A program made the position numbers and the translations under genes. From positions 1,956,001-2,020,000 of the forward strand of contig NZ_CP028843.1 in NCBI RefSeq assembly GCF_003058325.1: DNA of 64,000 nt, in the 5' to 3' direction. Below are positions 24,030 to 31,695 of the stretch, one piece after another; the first letter of the stretch is position 1, and every line of letters begins with the position of its first letter. The notes below the pieces were generated by a model. It saw only the letters and a list, made by a program, of their open reading frames with translations, ran no database searches and was not told the origin of the DNA. The stretch comes from Methylobacterium currus (GTDB lineage: Bacteria; Pseudomonadota; Alphaproteobacteria; Rhizobiales; Beijerinckiaceae).

Positions 24030-25966
24030 GCCGCTTCCCCGGTCCGGGCGTGGCGGTGGCCGGCGAGGAGGGAGGCGGGCGCAGCGGGCGTGCCGCAGGC
24101 CGGGCAGCGCCCGCCGGTCGAGGCCAGGACCTCCGCCATCTCGGCCTCCGCCGCCGCGAGGCCGTCGCGGGCCGACATCTCCCGGGCCTCGGCCTCCGCG
24201 AGGCGGCGGCCGATCTCGGCGAGGCGCCGGGCGGTCGCCGCCGCGTCGGGCCGCAGCACCGGCGCGGGCGGCGCCGGCAGGTCGCGCAGGGCCCGGGCCC
24301 GGCCTTCCGCCGCAGCGAGGTCGCGCGCCAGGCGGCGCAACCGGGCGGCGTGGGCGGCGGCGTGGCGCATGTCGCGCGGCGGCGGCGCCTCCGGCGGCAG
24401 GTCCGCCAAGGCCACCACCCGCCCCTGCGCGGCGGCGAGACCGGCGGCGGCGACGAGGACCCGGCGGCCGAGGGCTTCGCGGTTGCGGGCCTCGGCGAGA
24501 GACCGTCCCAGCTCGGCCCCGACCTCCGGCCCCGGCAAATCCGCGAGCGCCCGCGCCCGGGCGGCGGCGCCGGTCGCGAGGCGGGCGGCGCGGGACAGCC
24601 GATCCGCCAGGGCCGCTCGCTCGCGCAGGCGCGCGGCCTCCTCCGCGAGAGCGCCGGCCTGGTCGTGCAGGCCGTGCAGCGCCTCCGCCAGGGCGTCGAG
24701 ACCCTCGAGGGCGGCGAGCGCCTCGCGCAGGCGGGTGATCTCGCGCTCGCCCTCGCGGATCGTGCGCTGGTCCTCGGTGACGCGCTCGCGCTGCAGCGCC
24801 TGCATGTCGCGGATCAGCCCGGCTTCGCGGCCGATCGACAGCACCGCCGAGCGCCGGGCCGGTTTCTCGCCGAGCAGGAAGACCGGGAACTTCTGGTGCG
24901 CGACGTGGACGTCCAGTTCCTCGACCCGGGTGATGCCGAACAGGTGCTCGACCCAGGGAGGCACGTCGCGGCCGCCAGTCTCGAGGGTCGTGCCGTTCTC
25001 CTGCACCAGCGTCCCGTCCGCCTCATGCAGCGACCACAGGTTGACCGGGGTGCGCTTCGGCTGCCGGACGTAGCGCAGGGTCCGGCCATGGGCGACGCCG
25101 ATCTCGACCCGTGCCGAACCGGCGCCGGCCCGCACAAGACTGTCCCGCACCTCGCCATAGAAGACCGCGCGCAGGGCCCGGATCACCGTCGACTTGCCGT
25201 GGTTGTTGGGGCCGACGAGGGCGTTGACGCCGGGCGAGAGCGGCAGGGTCGCATCACGAAAACCCTGGACGTCGATCAGGCGGATGAAGCGGAAGCCCGG
25301 CATCCCGGGCGTCCACTGCGCCGCGCAAGTGCCGGCCGGCCCCTCGATCGCGACCCCGGTCTCGGGCCGCCCGGCGATGCGGCTCACCGTCAGGCCCGCA
25401 TCGAACCCCGCCACGTCGTGATGCGAGATCGCCAGGCACTGCACCCCGAGCCGGGCGGCGCCGTCGTCGAGCACCCGGTAGAAGGCCGGCACCCGCTCCG
25501 GCGCGATCCAGCAATCGGCCTCGTCGAGGGCGAGGAAGCGGCCGACGCCGGCCTTGACCACAGCGATCAGGCGGAGCGCCATGCCGACCACGTTGGTCAT
25601 CGCGCCGCCATTGTCCTCCAGCACGTCCTCGCGCCCGCCATCCGGGCGCTCGACCCCGATATCGAGGGCCGGCAGGCCGCGCTCGGTGGTGAGGTCCAGG
25701 CGTACCGGCTTCTCGCCGGGCAGCACCTCCTGGACCAGGGCGGTGAGCAGGGTCTCGAAGGTCGCGACGCTGCGCCGGTTGGCGTCCTGCTGCAACTCGC
25801 GCAGGTAGGTGTCGACGGCGTCGCGCTGGGCGAGACGTCCCTTGGCGGCGGCGACGAGCCTCGTGCGCTCCGCGAGCGCCTTCCGGTCGCCGTCGCGGGC
25901 CGCCTCCAGGCGGGCGAGCAGGCGGCCGGCGCGGGTCAGCGCGTCCTGGATGTCGGCAGGGGTCAC
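24026..25966 (-). CDS. SbcC/Rad50-like ATPase with permuted halves
   Basis: A 646-residue ABC-type ATPase related to SbcC/Rad50, but in unusual order. Residues about 1-75 are a short coil. The ATPase C-lobe comes first: signature region NGGAMTNVVGMALRL (119-133), Walker B RFLALDEAD (Asp148, Glu149) and the H-loop ISHHD. Only then comes the N-lobe: Walker A VGPNNHGKST (Lys258) and the Q-loop AHQKF (Gln358). A long Ala/Arg/Glu coil runs from about 376 to 612 and ends in CPACG (Cys621, Cys624), a zinc-hook half site, 22 residues before the C terminus. Normal Rad50 has Walker A, coil, hook, coil, Walker B. The permutation point is the hook itself. The GTG start at 25966 follows an in-frame stop. 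Confidence 0.88.
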   Translation of the reverse strand: MTPADIQDALTRAGRLLARLEAARDGDRKALAERTRLVAAAKGRLAQRDAVDTYLRELQQDANRRSVATFETLLTALVQEVLPGEKPVRLDLTTERGLPALDIGVERPDGGREDVLEDNGGAMTNVVGMALRLIAVVKAGVGRFLALDEADCWIAPERVPAFYRVLDDGAARLGVQCLAISHHDVAGFDAGLTVSRIAGRPETGVAIEGPAGTCAAQWTPGMPGFRFIRLIDVQGFRDATLPLSPGVNALVGPNNHGKSTVIRALRAVFYGEVRDSLVRAGAGSARVEIGVAHGRTLRYVRQPKRTPVNLWSLHEADGTLVQENGTTLETGGRDVPPWVEHLFGITRVEELDVHVAHQKFPVFLLGEKPARRSAVLSIGREAGLIRDMQALQRERVTEDQRTIREGEREITRLREALAALEGLDALAEALHGLHDQAGALAEEAARLRERAALADRLSRAARLATGAAARARALADLPGPEVGAELGRSLAEARNREALGRRVLVAAAGLAAAQGRVVALADLPPEAPPPRDMRHAAAHAARLRRLARDLAAAEGRARALRDLPAPPAPVLRPDAAATARRLAEIGRRLAEAEAREMSARDGLAAAEAEMAEVLASTGGRCPACGTPAAPASLLAGHRHARTGEAA

Positions 25967-26020
25967 GGGCGTCTCGTCACGGGCGTCTCGTCACAGGCGT
26001 CTCATGCGGCGGGCGTCTCA
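25967..26020. repeat. Short tandem repeat between two genes
   Basis: GGGCGTCTCGTCAC occurs twice in tandem (25967-25980 and 25981-25994), followed by two degenerate units at about 25995 and 26011. It fills the spacer between the coiled-coil gene and the permuted ATPase gene; replication slippage there could change the spacing of the two reading frames. Confidence 0.65.
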
Positions 26021-26362
26021 GCGGCCCGGATCGAGGGCATCGAGGCGGTCCTGGACCGCCCGCAGGGCCTGCGCGAAGGCCTCGACCCGGCGGGCATTCT
26101 CAGCCCGCGCCGCCTCGATCATCCGGCGGATCTCGGCCTCGTCGTCGGTACCCAGCTCCTCGCGGGCCTGGGCCCGGGCGGCGGCCAGCTCGGCGGTCAG
26201 GCGCTCGACGTCGCTCTCGGCCCGGATCCGGTCGGCGCGCAGGCGCTCGTAGGCCGGCTGCAGCGCCTCGAGGCGGCGCAACGCCTCGATGTCGGGGCTC
26301 GGCTCCCGCGAACCCGGCTCCTGGCCCTTGCGGCTGCGCTCCATCTGGTTCCTCGTGTTCAT
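26018..26362 (-). CDS. Small coiled-coil protein ahead of the Rad50-like gene
   Basis: A 114-residue protein, mostly one helix: from about residue 25 onward it reads as heptads (IEALRRLEALQPAYERLRAD, then AEIRRMIEAARAENARRVEA) with no hydrophobic core for a globular fold. It is the first gene of the operon leading to the permuted Rad50-like ATPase and the SbcD-like nuclease. I chose the ATG at 26362; an ATG at 26344 has a somewhat better site (gagg). Longer starts would run into the LexA box at 26501-26515. It could supply the coil strand that the shortened N-terminal coil of the ATPase lacks; this is inference. Confidence 0.65.
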   Translation of the reverse strand: MNTRNQMERSRKGQEPGSREPSPDIEALRRLEALQPAYERLRADRIRAESDVERLTAELAAARAQAREELGTDDEAEIRRMIEAARAENARRVEAFAQALRAVQDRLDALDPGR

Positions 26363-26500
26363 CTCCGCGGGATCGCCCTCGCCGGGCAGGCAGACAGCGC
26401 GCCCGGACGGGCGCCGGCGCAACCTCCCGGTCGAGGCTCCGCGCCGGCTTCCGATCCGGGTGACGTGGCATTCCGCCCGCGCTTTGGCAACGCCGCGCGG

Positions 26501-26515
26501 GTTCGAGAAATGTTC
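26501..26515 (-). promoter_or_regulatory. LexA-type box for the SbcCD-like operon
   Basis: GTTCGAGAAATGTTC is a perfect GTTC-N7-GTTC match, 139 bases upstream of the coiled-coil start codon at 26362. It is the proximal box for the minus-strand operon in this 266-base divergent region. Confidence 0.78.
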
Positions 26516-26553
26516 GTCGATGCCTGTTGACGACCTGTGCAAATCAGCCCAGT

Positions 26554-26568
26554 GTTCCGGAAATGTTC
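26554..26568 (+). promoter_or_regulatory. LexA-type box for the 26.6 kb gene
   Basis: GTTCCGGAAATGTTC is a perfect GTTC-N7-GTTC box, 61 bases before the plus-strand ATG at 26629. With the box at 26501-26515 it gives each of the two divergent units its own operator. Confidence 0.78.
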
Positions 26569-26628
26569 CACACGGCGAGCCGATCCGGGAGGCGGCGCGG
26601 CGTCGCGGCGGAACCTTGGGAGACCCGC

Positions 26629-27039
26629 ATGGAGACCACCCGCCTGGACGACGACGTGGCCGAGGCTGCCCCGCTGTTCGAGAACCGGGACTGGCGCCTC
26701 CACGCGGACGGCCTGGAGCACCGGGAGACCGGCTACTTCATCGAGCGCGACGCGCTGAATGCCCGGCGGCCGGACGGCCATTGGGAATGGCCGCTCCACC
26801 TCTCGGAGAAGAGCTGGTGCGGCGTGCGCAGCTTCCGCGAGGCCTTCACCGCCGCGCTCGACGCCTTCGGCATCGCGCCCGACCGCAAGCTCACCCTCTC
26901 CTTCGCGCTGGGCTTCGGCACCCGGGTCGGCGGTGCCGCGCCGGACGCCTTCGTGCCGCTCGCCGACCTCGTGCGGTTCCGGGCGCCGGCGCCGCGCGCG
27001 AGCGTCGGGGTCCGCCCCCTGGTGGCGGCGAGCGCCTGA
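26629..27039 (+). CDS. LexA-box-controlled protein of unknown function
   Basis: A 136-residue soluble protein I do not recognise. It contains a Trp-rich segment (ENRDWRLHADGLEHRETGYF, then DGHWEWPLHLSEKSWCG) followed by a helical stretch (FREAFTAALDAFGI) and a basic tail. There is no signal peptide or membrane segment. The ATG at 26629 follows a gggag site and a LexA-type box lies 61 bases upstream; an earlier in-frame start at 26527 would lie ahead of the operator. It is divergent from the coiled-coil/Rad50/SbcD operon and is probably damage-inducible with it. Confidence 0.65.
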   Translation: METTRLDDDVAEAAPLFENRDWRLHADGLEHRETGYFIERDALNARRPDGHWEWPLHLSEKSWCGVRSFREAFTAALDAFGIAPDRKLTLSFALGFGTRVGGAAPDAFVPLADLVRFRAPAPRASVGVRPLVAASA

Positions 27040-27109
27040 GCGCTCTCCCCTCCCGCGGGGAAATGCTCTAGAGCCCGCCCCGACGACATCGTGCGGGGAG
27101 TGGGCGGCC

Positions 27110-27424
27110 GTGAGCGGACACCGCAGCGTGGAGATCATCGTCCGGGGCCGGGTCCAGGGCGTCGGCTACCGGGCCTGGACCAAGGGCGTGGCGGAAGCCC
27201 GCGGCCTCTCCGGCACCGTGCGCAACCGGCATGACGGCAGCGTCGAGGCGCATCTCGCCGGCCCGGCGGAGGCCATCGTCGCGGTGATCGAGGCCTGCCG
27301 CCAGGGCCCGCCCGGGGCGCGGGTCCTGGATCTTGCAGTCAAAGATCTCGCGGTCCGGGATCTCGACCCCGAGCCGCCGCAGGCCGCCCGCCCGCGCGGC
27401 GTGCAGATCCTGCCGACCGCGTGA
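27110..27424 (+). CDS. Acylphosphatase
   Basis: A 104-residue acylphosphatase starting at GTG 27110. The family signature GRVQGVGYRAWT holds the catalytic Arg, and GTVRNRHDGSVEAHLAG carries the catalytic Asn. The enzyme hydrolyses acyl phosphates in the cytoplasm and needs no cofactor. The C-terminal third (VKDLAVRDLDPEPP) is somewhat longer than in the 90-residue family norm. A gggag ribosome site precedes the start. It overlaps the DUF599 gene by four bases (GTGA). Confidence 0.9.
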   Translation: MSGHRSVEIIVRGRVQGVGYRAWTKGVAEARGLSGTVRNRHDGSVEAHLAGPAEAIVAVIEACRQGPPGARVLDLAVKDLAVRDLDPEPPQAARPRGVQILPTA

Positions 27425-28143
27425 CGGGGCCCGGCATGAACCCGGATCTCGGCTTCGGCAGCTTCTCGCTCTTCGACCTCACGGCCCTCGTCTGCTTCCT
27501 GGCGGCCTGGTGGGGCTATTCCTACGCGGTGGAGCACCTGTCGGGCGGCAAGCGCAGCCTCAACGGCATGATGAACCGCTACCGCCATGCCTGGGCCGAC
27601 CAGCAGATCGTGCGCGAGAACCGGGTGGTCGACACCACCATCAACGCATCGCTGCAGAACGGCACCGCCTTCTTCGCCTCGACGGCGCTGATCGCCCTGG
27701 GGAGCGCGCTCACCCTGTCGCGTTCCGCCGACGACGCCCTGACCCTGTTCTCCACCCTGCCCCTCGGGGCGCCGATGACCCGGGCGGTGTGGGAGATCAA
27801 GGTGGCGGGCCTCGCCCTGATCTTCGTCTACGCCTTCTTCAAGTTCGCCTGGGCCTACCGGCTGTTCAACTACGGCGCCATCCTGATCGGCGCGGTGCCG
27901 CCGCGCGACGGCGACCCGGCCAAGATCGAGCGGGCGGCACGCCGGGCCGCCGCCATGAACGTGGTGGCGGGCGGCCATTTCAATCGCGGGCAGCGTGCGT
28001 TCTTCTTCGCGCTGGCCTATCTCGGGTGGTTCGTCAGTGCCTATGTGCTGTTCGTCACCACCGCGATGGTGCTCACCGTGATGTGGCAGCGCCAGTTCGC
28101 CTCCGACGCCCGCCGGGCCCTGCAGGATTACGATGATTCCTGA
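27421..28143 (+). CDS. DUF599 membrane protein
   Basis: A 240-residue inner-membrane protein of the DUF599 family, with four hydrophobic segments: about residues 17-35, 78-98, 120-145 and 200-222. Family-typical stretches are SLNGMMNRYRHAW and VDTTINASLQNGTAFFAST. The function of DUF599 is unknown. A GTG overlaps the acylphosphatase stop; an ATG at 27436 is an alternative start five codons in. The stop overlaps the beginning of the DUF3253 gene. Confidence 0.85.
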   Translation: MTGPGMNPDLGFGSFSLFDLTALVCFLAAWWGYSYAVEHLSGGKRSLNGMMNRYRHAWADQQIVRENRVVDTTINASLQNGTAFFASTALIALGSALTLSRSADDALTLFSTLPLGAPMTRAVWEIKVAGLALIFVYAFFKFAWAYRLFNYGAILIGAVPPRDGDPAKIERAARRAAAMNVVAGGHFNRGQRAFFFALAYLGWFVSAYVLFVTTAMVLTVMWQRQFASDARRALQDYDDS

Positions 28144-28396
28144 CGATTACGAGATCGAACTCACCCTGGTGCGCCTCGTCGCCGAGCGCGGGGCCGACAA
28201 GACCGTCTGCCCCTCCGAGGTCGCGCGCGCCCTCGGCGGCCCCCACCCGGACGGCTGGGGCCCGCTGATGCAGCCGGTCCGCCGCCAGGCGGTGCGGCTG
28301 ATGAAGGAGGGCCGGATCGCCATCCTGCGCAAGGGCAAGGTGGTGGCGGATCCGGACGACTTTCGCGGGGTCTACCGGCTGTCGCTGCCGCGGTAA
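28133..28396 (+). CDS. DUF3253 small protein
   Basis: An 87-residue soluble protein of the DUF3253 family. Its ATG lies inside the end of the DUF599 gene (11-base overlap). The sequence is arranged like a winged helix: LTLVRLVAERGADKTVCPSE, then RRQAVRLMKEGRIAILRKGK and a closing RGVYRLSL. This suggests DNA binding, or at least such a fold, as is annotated for the family, but no target is known. Confidence 0.85.
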   Translation: MIPDDYEIELTLVRLVAERGADKTVCPSEVARALGGPHPDGWGPLMQPVRRQAVRLMKEGRIAILRKGKVVADPDDFRGVYRLSLPR

Positions 28397-28400
28397 CGGA

Positions 28401-29189
28401 TCACGGCCCCGGAAACACCGCCTCCGTGTAGCCGGACGCCCGGTACGCCACGAGGCCGAGCCATTCGCGGACCGCGATGTCGAGTTCGAACAGGCCGTCC
28501 CCCGCGGTGGCGTGGAGCGCGACGGCGCCGGAGCCGGTGCGGTAATCGACCGGGTAGGCCGTCACCGTGAAGCCGGCGCGGCGGAAGCAGCCCATCGCCC
28601 GCGGCATGTGCCAGGCCGAGGTGACGAGGAGCCAGCGCTCGCCGGGCTTCGGCTTCGCCAGCGCGGCGCTGAAGGCGGCGTTCTCCCGGGTGTTGCGGGA
28701 TTTGTCGTCGTAGGCGATCCGATCGGGCGCGACGCCGAGGGAGGCGGCGTGGCGGCGCACGATCGTCGATTCGGACACCGCACCGTCGCCGGTGAGCCGG
28801 CCGGACCCGCCGGCGAAGACCATTCTCGCCTCGGGATACCGCCGCGCGAGGTCGCCGAGCGCGATCATGCGCTCGCCGGCATCGTTGAGCACCATCTGGT
28901 CGCGGACCGCCGACAGCCCGGTCTCGACCGCGCCACCCAGCACCACGATGCCGGCGACCGGCGCGCCGTCGTCGCGGAAGGCCGGGAACCGGTCTTCGAG
29001 CGGCCCGAACACCAGGGAGGCCAGCGGCGAGAGGCCGCCGACGAGGAGGGTCAGGCCGGCGGCGGCCGAGAGGCCGAGGCCGAGGCGCGGCCAGCGCAAA
29101 GCCAGCCCTGCCCCGAGCAGGACCAGGAGCAGCAGCAGGTTCGACGGTGCCGTGAGGAACCACAGCACCTTCGAGAGCACGAAGAACAC
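28401..29189 (-). CDS. YdcF/ElyC-type DUF218 membrane protein
   Basis: A 262-residue protein with two N-terminal membrane helices (about 8-30 and 37-60) and a DUF218 domain. Conserved points are GIVVLGGAVE, MVFAGGSGR, EN-rich SRNTRENAAF and VTSAWHMPRAMGCFRRAGF. Family members such as ElyC, SanA and YdcF are envelope proteins linked to peptidoglycan or undecaprenyl lipid handling. The GTG start at 29189 begins just ahead of the first helix. It converges on the DUF3253 gene with four bases between stops and lies 27 bases downstream of the RraA-like gene. Confidence 0.87.
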   Translation of the reverse strand: MFFVLSKVLWFLTAPSNLLLLLVLLGAGLALRWPRLGLGLSAAAGLTLLVGGLSPLASLVFGPLEDRFPAFRDDGAPVAGIVVLGGAVETGLSAVRDQMVLNDAGERMIALGDLARRYPEARMVFAGGSGRLTGDGAVSESTIVRRHAASLGVAPDRIAYDDKSRNTRENAAFSAALAKPKPGERWLLVTSAWHMPRAMGCFRRAGFTVTAYPVDYRTGSGAVALHATAGDGLFELDIAVREWLGLVAYRASGYTEAVFPGP

Positions 29190-29216
29190 CGGGAGGGCCC
29201 CCGGCCCAGCGGCAGA

Positions 29217-29921
29217 TCAGGCCTCGCCGGTCTCCGCCTCGTAGCGGGCGCGGGTCTCGGCGTTCGGCGGGTAGAGGCCCGGCAGGGGCAGGCCCTTGTC
29301 GACCTCGCGCATGATCCAGAGCTCGAGGCGCTCCTGCTCGACGGCGGCGAGCGCCACCTCCTCGGCCAAGGCCGCCGGGATCAGCACCGCGCCGTCGCCA
29401 TCCGCCACCACGATGTCGTCGGGATAGACCGCGACGCCGCCGCAGCCGACGGGCTCGCCCCAGCCGACGAAGGTCAGGCCCGCCACCGAGGCCGGGGCCG
29501 CGACGCCGGAGCACCAGACCGGCAGGCCGGTGCCGTCGACGCCCTCGCCGTCGCGCACGACGCCGTCGGTGACGAGCGCCGCGACGCCGCGCTTCTTCAT
29601 CCGGGCGCACAGGATGTCGCCGAAGATGCCGGCATCCTGCACCCCCATCGCGTCGACCACCGCGATGCAGCCCTCCGGCATCGCCTCGATCGCCGCGCGG
29701 GTCGAGGTCGGGCTCGACCAGGATTCGGGAGTTGCCAGGTCCTCGCGGGCCGGCACGAAGCGGAGCGTGAAGGCCGGACCGACCACCCGCTGCCCGGCGG
29801 CGAAGCGCGGCATCGGCCCGCGCATCCAGCAGCGGCGGATGCCCTTCTTCAGGAGCACGGTGGTGAGGGTGGCGGTGGTGACGGCCTGCAGGGCGTCGAG
29901 GAGCGTCTTGTCGAGCGGCAT
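29217..29921 (-). CDS. RraA-like protein (possible 4-hydroxy-4-methyl-2-oxoglutarate aldolase type)
   Basis: A 234-residue protein of the RraA/HMG aldolase fold. The substrate pocket motif GDILCARMKKRGVAALVTDG and the Arg-Asp pair in GVVRDGEG are present. Family members are either RNase E regulators (RraA) or divalent-metal pyruvate aldolases; the longer length and KKRGVAALVTDGVVRD block are more like the aldolase branch. No aromatic-degradation genes lie nearby, so the substrate is open. Downstream are the YdcF gene and, upstream, a 107-base gap to the GST gene. Confidence 0.83.
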   Translation of the reverse strand: MPLDKTLLDALQAVTTATLTTVLLKKGIRRCWMRGPMPRFAAGQRVVGPAFTLRFVPAREDLATPESWSSPTSTRAAIEAMPEGCIAVVDAMGVQDAGIFGDILCARMKKRGVAALVTDGVVRDGEGVDGTGLPVWCSGVAAPASVAGLTFVGWGEPVGCGGVAVYPDDIVVADGDGAVLIPAALAEEVALAAVEQERLELWIMREVDKGLPLPGLYPPNAETRARYEAETGEA

Positions 29922-30028
29922 CGGGCCTTCGGGGGCGTGGGGTATCGGACGGATCGAGACCTAGCCGATCCGGGGCCAGGCGGCCACGCCGTCAGTGCAT
30001 GGCCAGAGTAGGGGCTAAGCTTCCAGGT

Positions 30029-30646
30029 TCAGCTCAGGGGCGGCAGCGCCACCGCCGCGGCGGGCCGCGTGCGGATGCGGTCGTACCAGGCGCGCAGGGC
30101 CGGCCGCTCGATGCGCGGCACGTCGAGATGGAGCCAGCGATGGGCGGCGGCGGCGAGCGCGATGTCGGCCGCGGTGAAATGGTCGCCGACCGCGTAAGGA
30201 CGGCCCATCAGGTGCGCGTCGAGGATCGCCGCGCATTCTTCCGAGGCTGCCACCGAGCGGTCGATGACCGATTGGTCGCGCTGCTCCGGCGGGGTGCGTA
30301 CGGTCTGCCAGAAGGCATCCCGGGTCGCGGGCGTGAAGCGCGTCGCCTGCCAGTCGAGCCACTGGTCGACCAGGGCCGCCGCCTGGGGATGGTCCGGCCA
30401 CAGGCCGCCGAGATCGTGACTGCGGGCGAGGTAGCGCAGGATCGCGTTCGATTCCCACAGGACGAAGCCGTCCTCCTCCAGCACCGGCACGAGGCTGTTG
30501 GGGTTGAGCGCCCGGTAATCCGGGTCCCGCACCCGCCCGAAGGCGCCGCCGGCCTCGACCCGCTCGTAAGGAAGGCCCAGTTCCTCCAGGCCCCACACCG
30601 CCTTCTGCACGTTGACGGAGCTCAGCCGTCCCCAGAGCCTGCGCAT
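30029..30646 (-). CDS. Glutathione S-transferase family protein
   Basis: A 205-residue GST with a thioredoxin-like N domain (SSVNVQKAVWGLEELGLPYE, PNSLVPVLEED then LWESNAILRYLA with the conserved Ser-Asn) and a helical C domain (GDHFTAADIALAAAAHRW). The catalytic residue is probably the Ser at position 9-10 region. Its start at 30646 lies 25 bases inside the end of the epmB gene, so the two overlap. Related GSTs beside lysine 2,3-aminomutase-like genes are common in this group; a functional link with EF-P modification is not known. Confidence 0.9.
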   Translation of the reverse strand: MRRLWGRLSSVNVQKAVWGLEELGLPYERVEAGGAFGRVRDPDYRALNPNSLVPVLEEDGFVLWESNAILRYLARSHDLGGLWPDHPQAAALVDQWLDWQATRFTPATRDAFWQTVRTPPEQRDQSVIDRSVAASEECAAILDAHLMGRPYAVGDHFTAADIALAAAAHRWLHLDVPRIERPALRAWYDRIRTRPAAAVALPPLS

Positions 30647-31695
30647 GGCGTCTCCTCGTCGTTCCTCGGTGGGTAGGCGTGGGTGCCGCCCGTCGGGTCG
30701 GTCACGGTCCATCCCGCGGGGCTCCCCGTCAGGTAGCCCGGCCCCACCGGCACCTTGCCGTATCCGCCCGGGATGTCGAGGACGTAGGTCGGCTGCGCCA
30801 GCCCCGACACCCGGCCCCGCAAGCCGCGCATCAGGTCCTGGCCGCGATCGAGGGTGGTGCGCAGGTGGCCGGTGCCCGGGGCGAGGTCGCCGTGATGCAG
30901 GTAATAGGGCTTGATCCGGTTCTCGACGAAGGCCCGCATCAGGGCCGCCAGCGACTCGGCATCGTCGTTGACTCCGGCCAGCAGCACCGACTGGCTCACC
31001 ATCGGGATCCCGGCATCGACGAGCCGCGCGATGGCGGCCCGGGCAGGTCCGGAAAATTCCCGCGGGTGGTTGGCGTGGAGCGCCACGAACACCGCGCCCT
31101 CGAAGCCTTTCAGCGCCCCGATCAGCGCGGCATCGATCCGGACGGGATCGACCACCGGCACGCGGGTATGCAGGCGCAGCACCCGCACATGCGGAACGTC
31201 CTTCAGCGCGGCGGCGATGCGGCCGAGGCGCCGGGGCGAGAGCACCAGGGGATCGCCGCCGGTGACCACCACCTCCCAGATCTCCGGATGACCGGCGATA
31301 TAGGCCAAAGCCGCGTCCAGTTCCGCCTCGGTGAGGCTGCCCTGCCCCTCCGGCCCCACCACCTCGCGGCGGAAGCAGAAGCGGCAATAGACCGGACAGA
31401 CATGGAGGGGCTTCAGGAGCACCCGGTCGGGATAGCGATGGACGATGCCGGGGATGGGTGCGTGAGCCTCGTCGCCGATCGGGTCGGCCCGCTCCTCGGG
31501 GGCGGTGACCAGCTCCTCGGCCCGCGGCACGAATTGCCGGCCGATCCCGTCATCCGCATCCGCGATCAGCTCGGCCACCTCCGGGGTGATCGAGACAGCG
31601 TAGCGCGCCGCCACCCGTTCGAGCGCCGGCAACCGCTCCGCCGGCACCAAGCCGCGGCCGACAAGCTCACCCGCTTTGCGGATCGGCCCGCTCAC
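30622..31695 (-). CDS. epmB: EF-P lysine 2,3-aminomutase (EpmB)
   Basis: A 357-residue radical-SAM protein of the lysine 2,3-aminomutase-like family. The iron-sulfur motif CPVYCRFC gives Cys100, 104 and 107, and the PLP-binding region appears downstream (SVLLAGVNDD and a Lys in ENRIKPYYLHH). EpmB converts (S)-alpha-lysine to (R)-beta-lysine, which EpmA joins to EF-P Lys34. The GTG at 31695 overlaps the epmA stop by four bases. The neighbouring epmA and efp genes support the assignment over a catabolic KamA. Confidence 0.9.
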   Translation of the reverse strand: MSGPIRKAGELVGRGLVPAERLPALERVAARYAVSITPEVAELIADADDGIGRQFVPRAEELVTAPEERADPIGDEAHAPIPGIVHRYPDRVLLKPLHVCPVYCRFCFRREVVGPEGQGSLTEAELDAALAYIAGHPEIWEVVVTGGDPLVLSPRRLGRIAAALKDVPHVRVLRLHTRVPVVDPVRIDAALIGALKGFEGAVFVALHANHPREFSGPARAAIARLVDAGIPMVSQSVLLAGVNDDAESLAALMRAFVENRIKPYYLHHGDLAPGTGHLRTTLDRGQDLMRGLRGRVSGLAQPTYVLDIPGGYGKVPVGPGYLTGSPAGWTVTDPTGGTHAYPPRNDEETPCAGSGDG

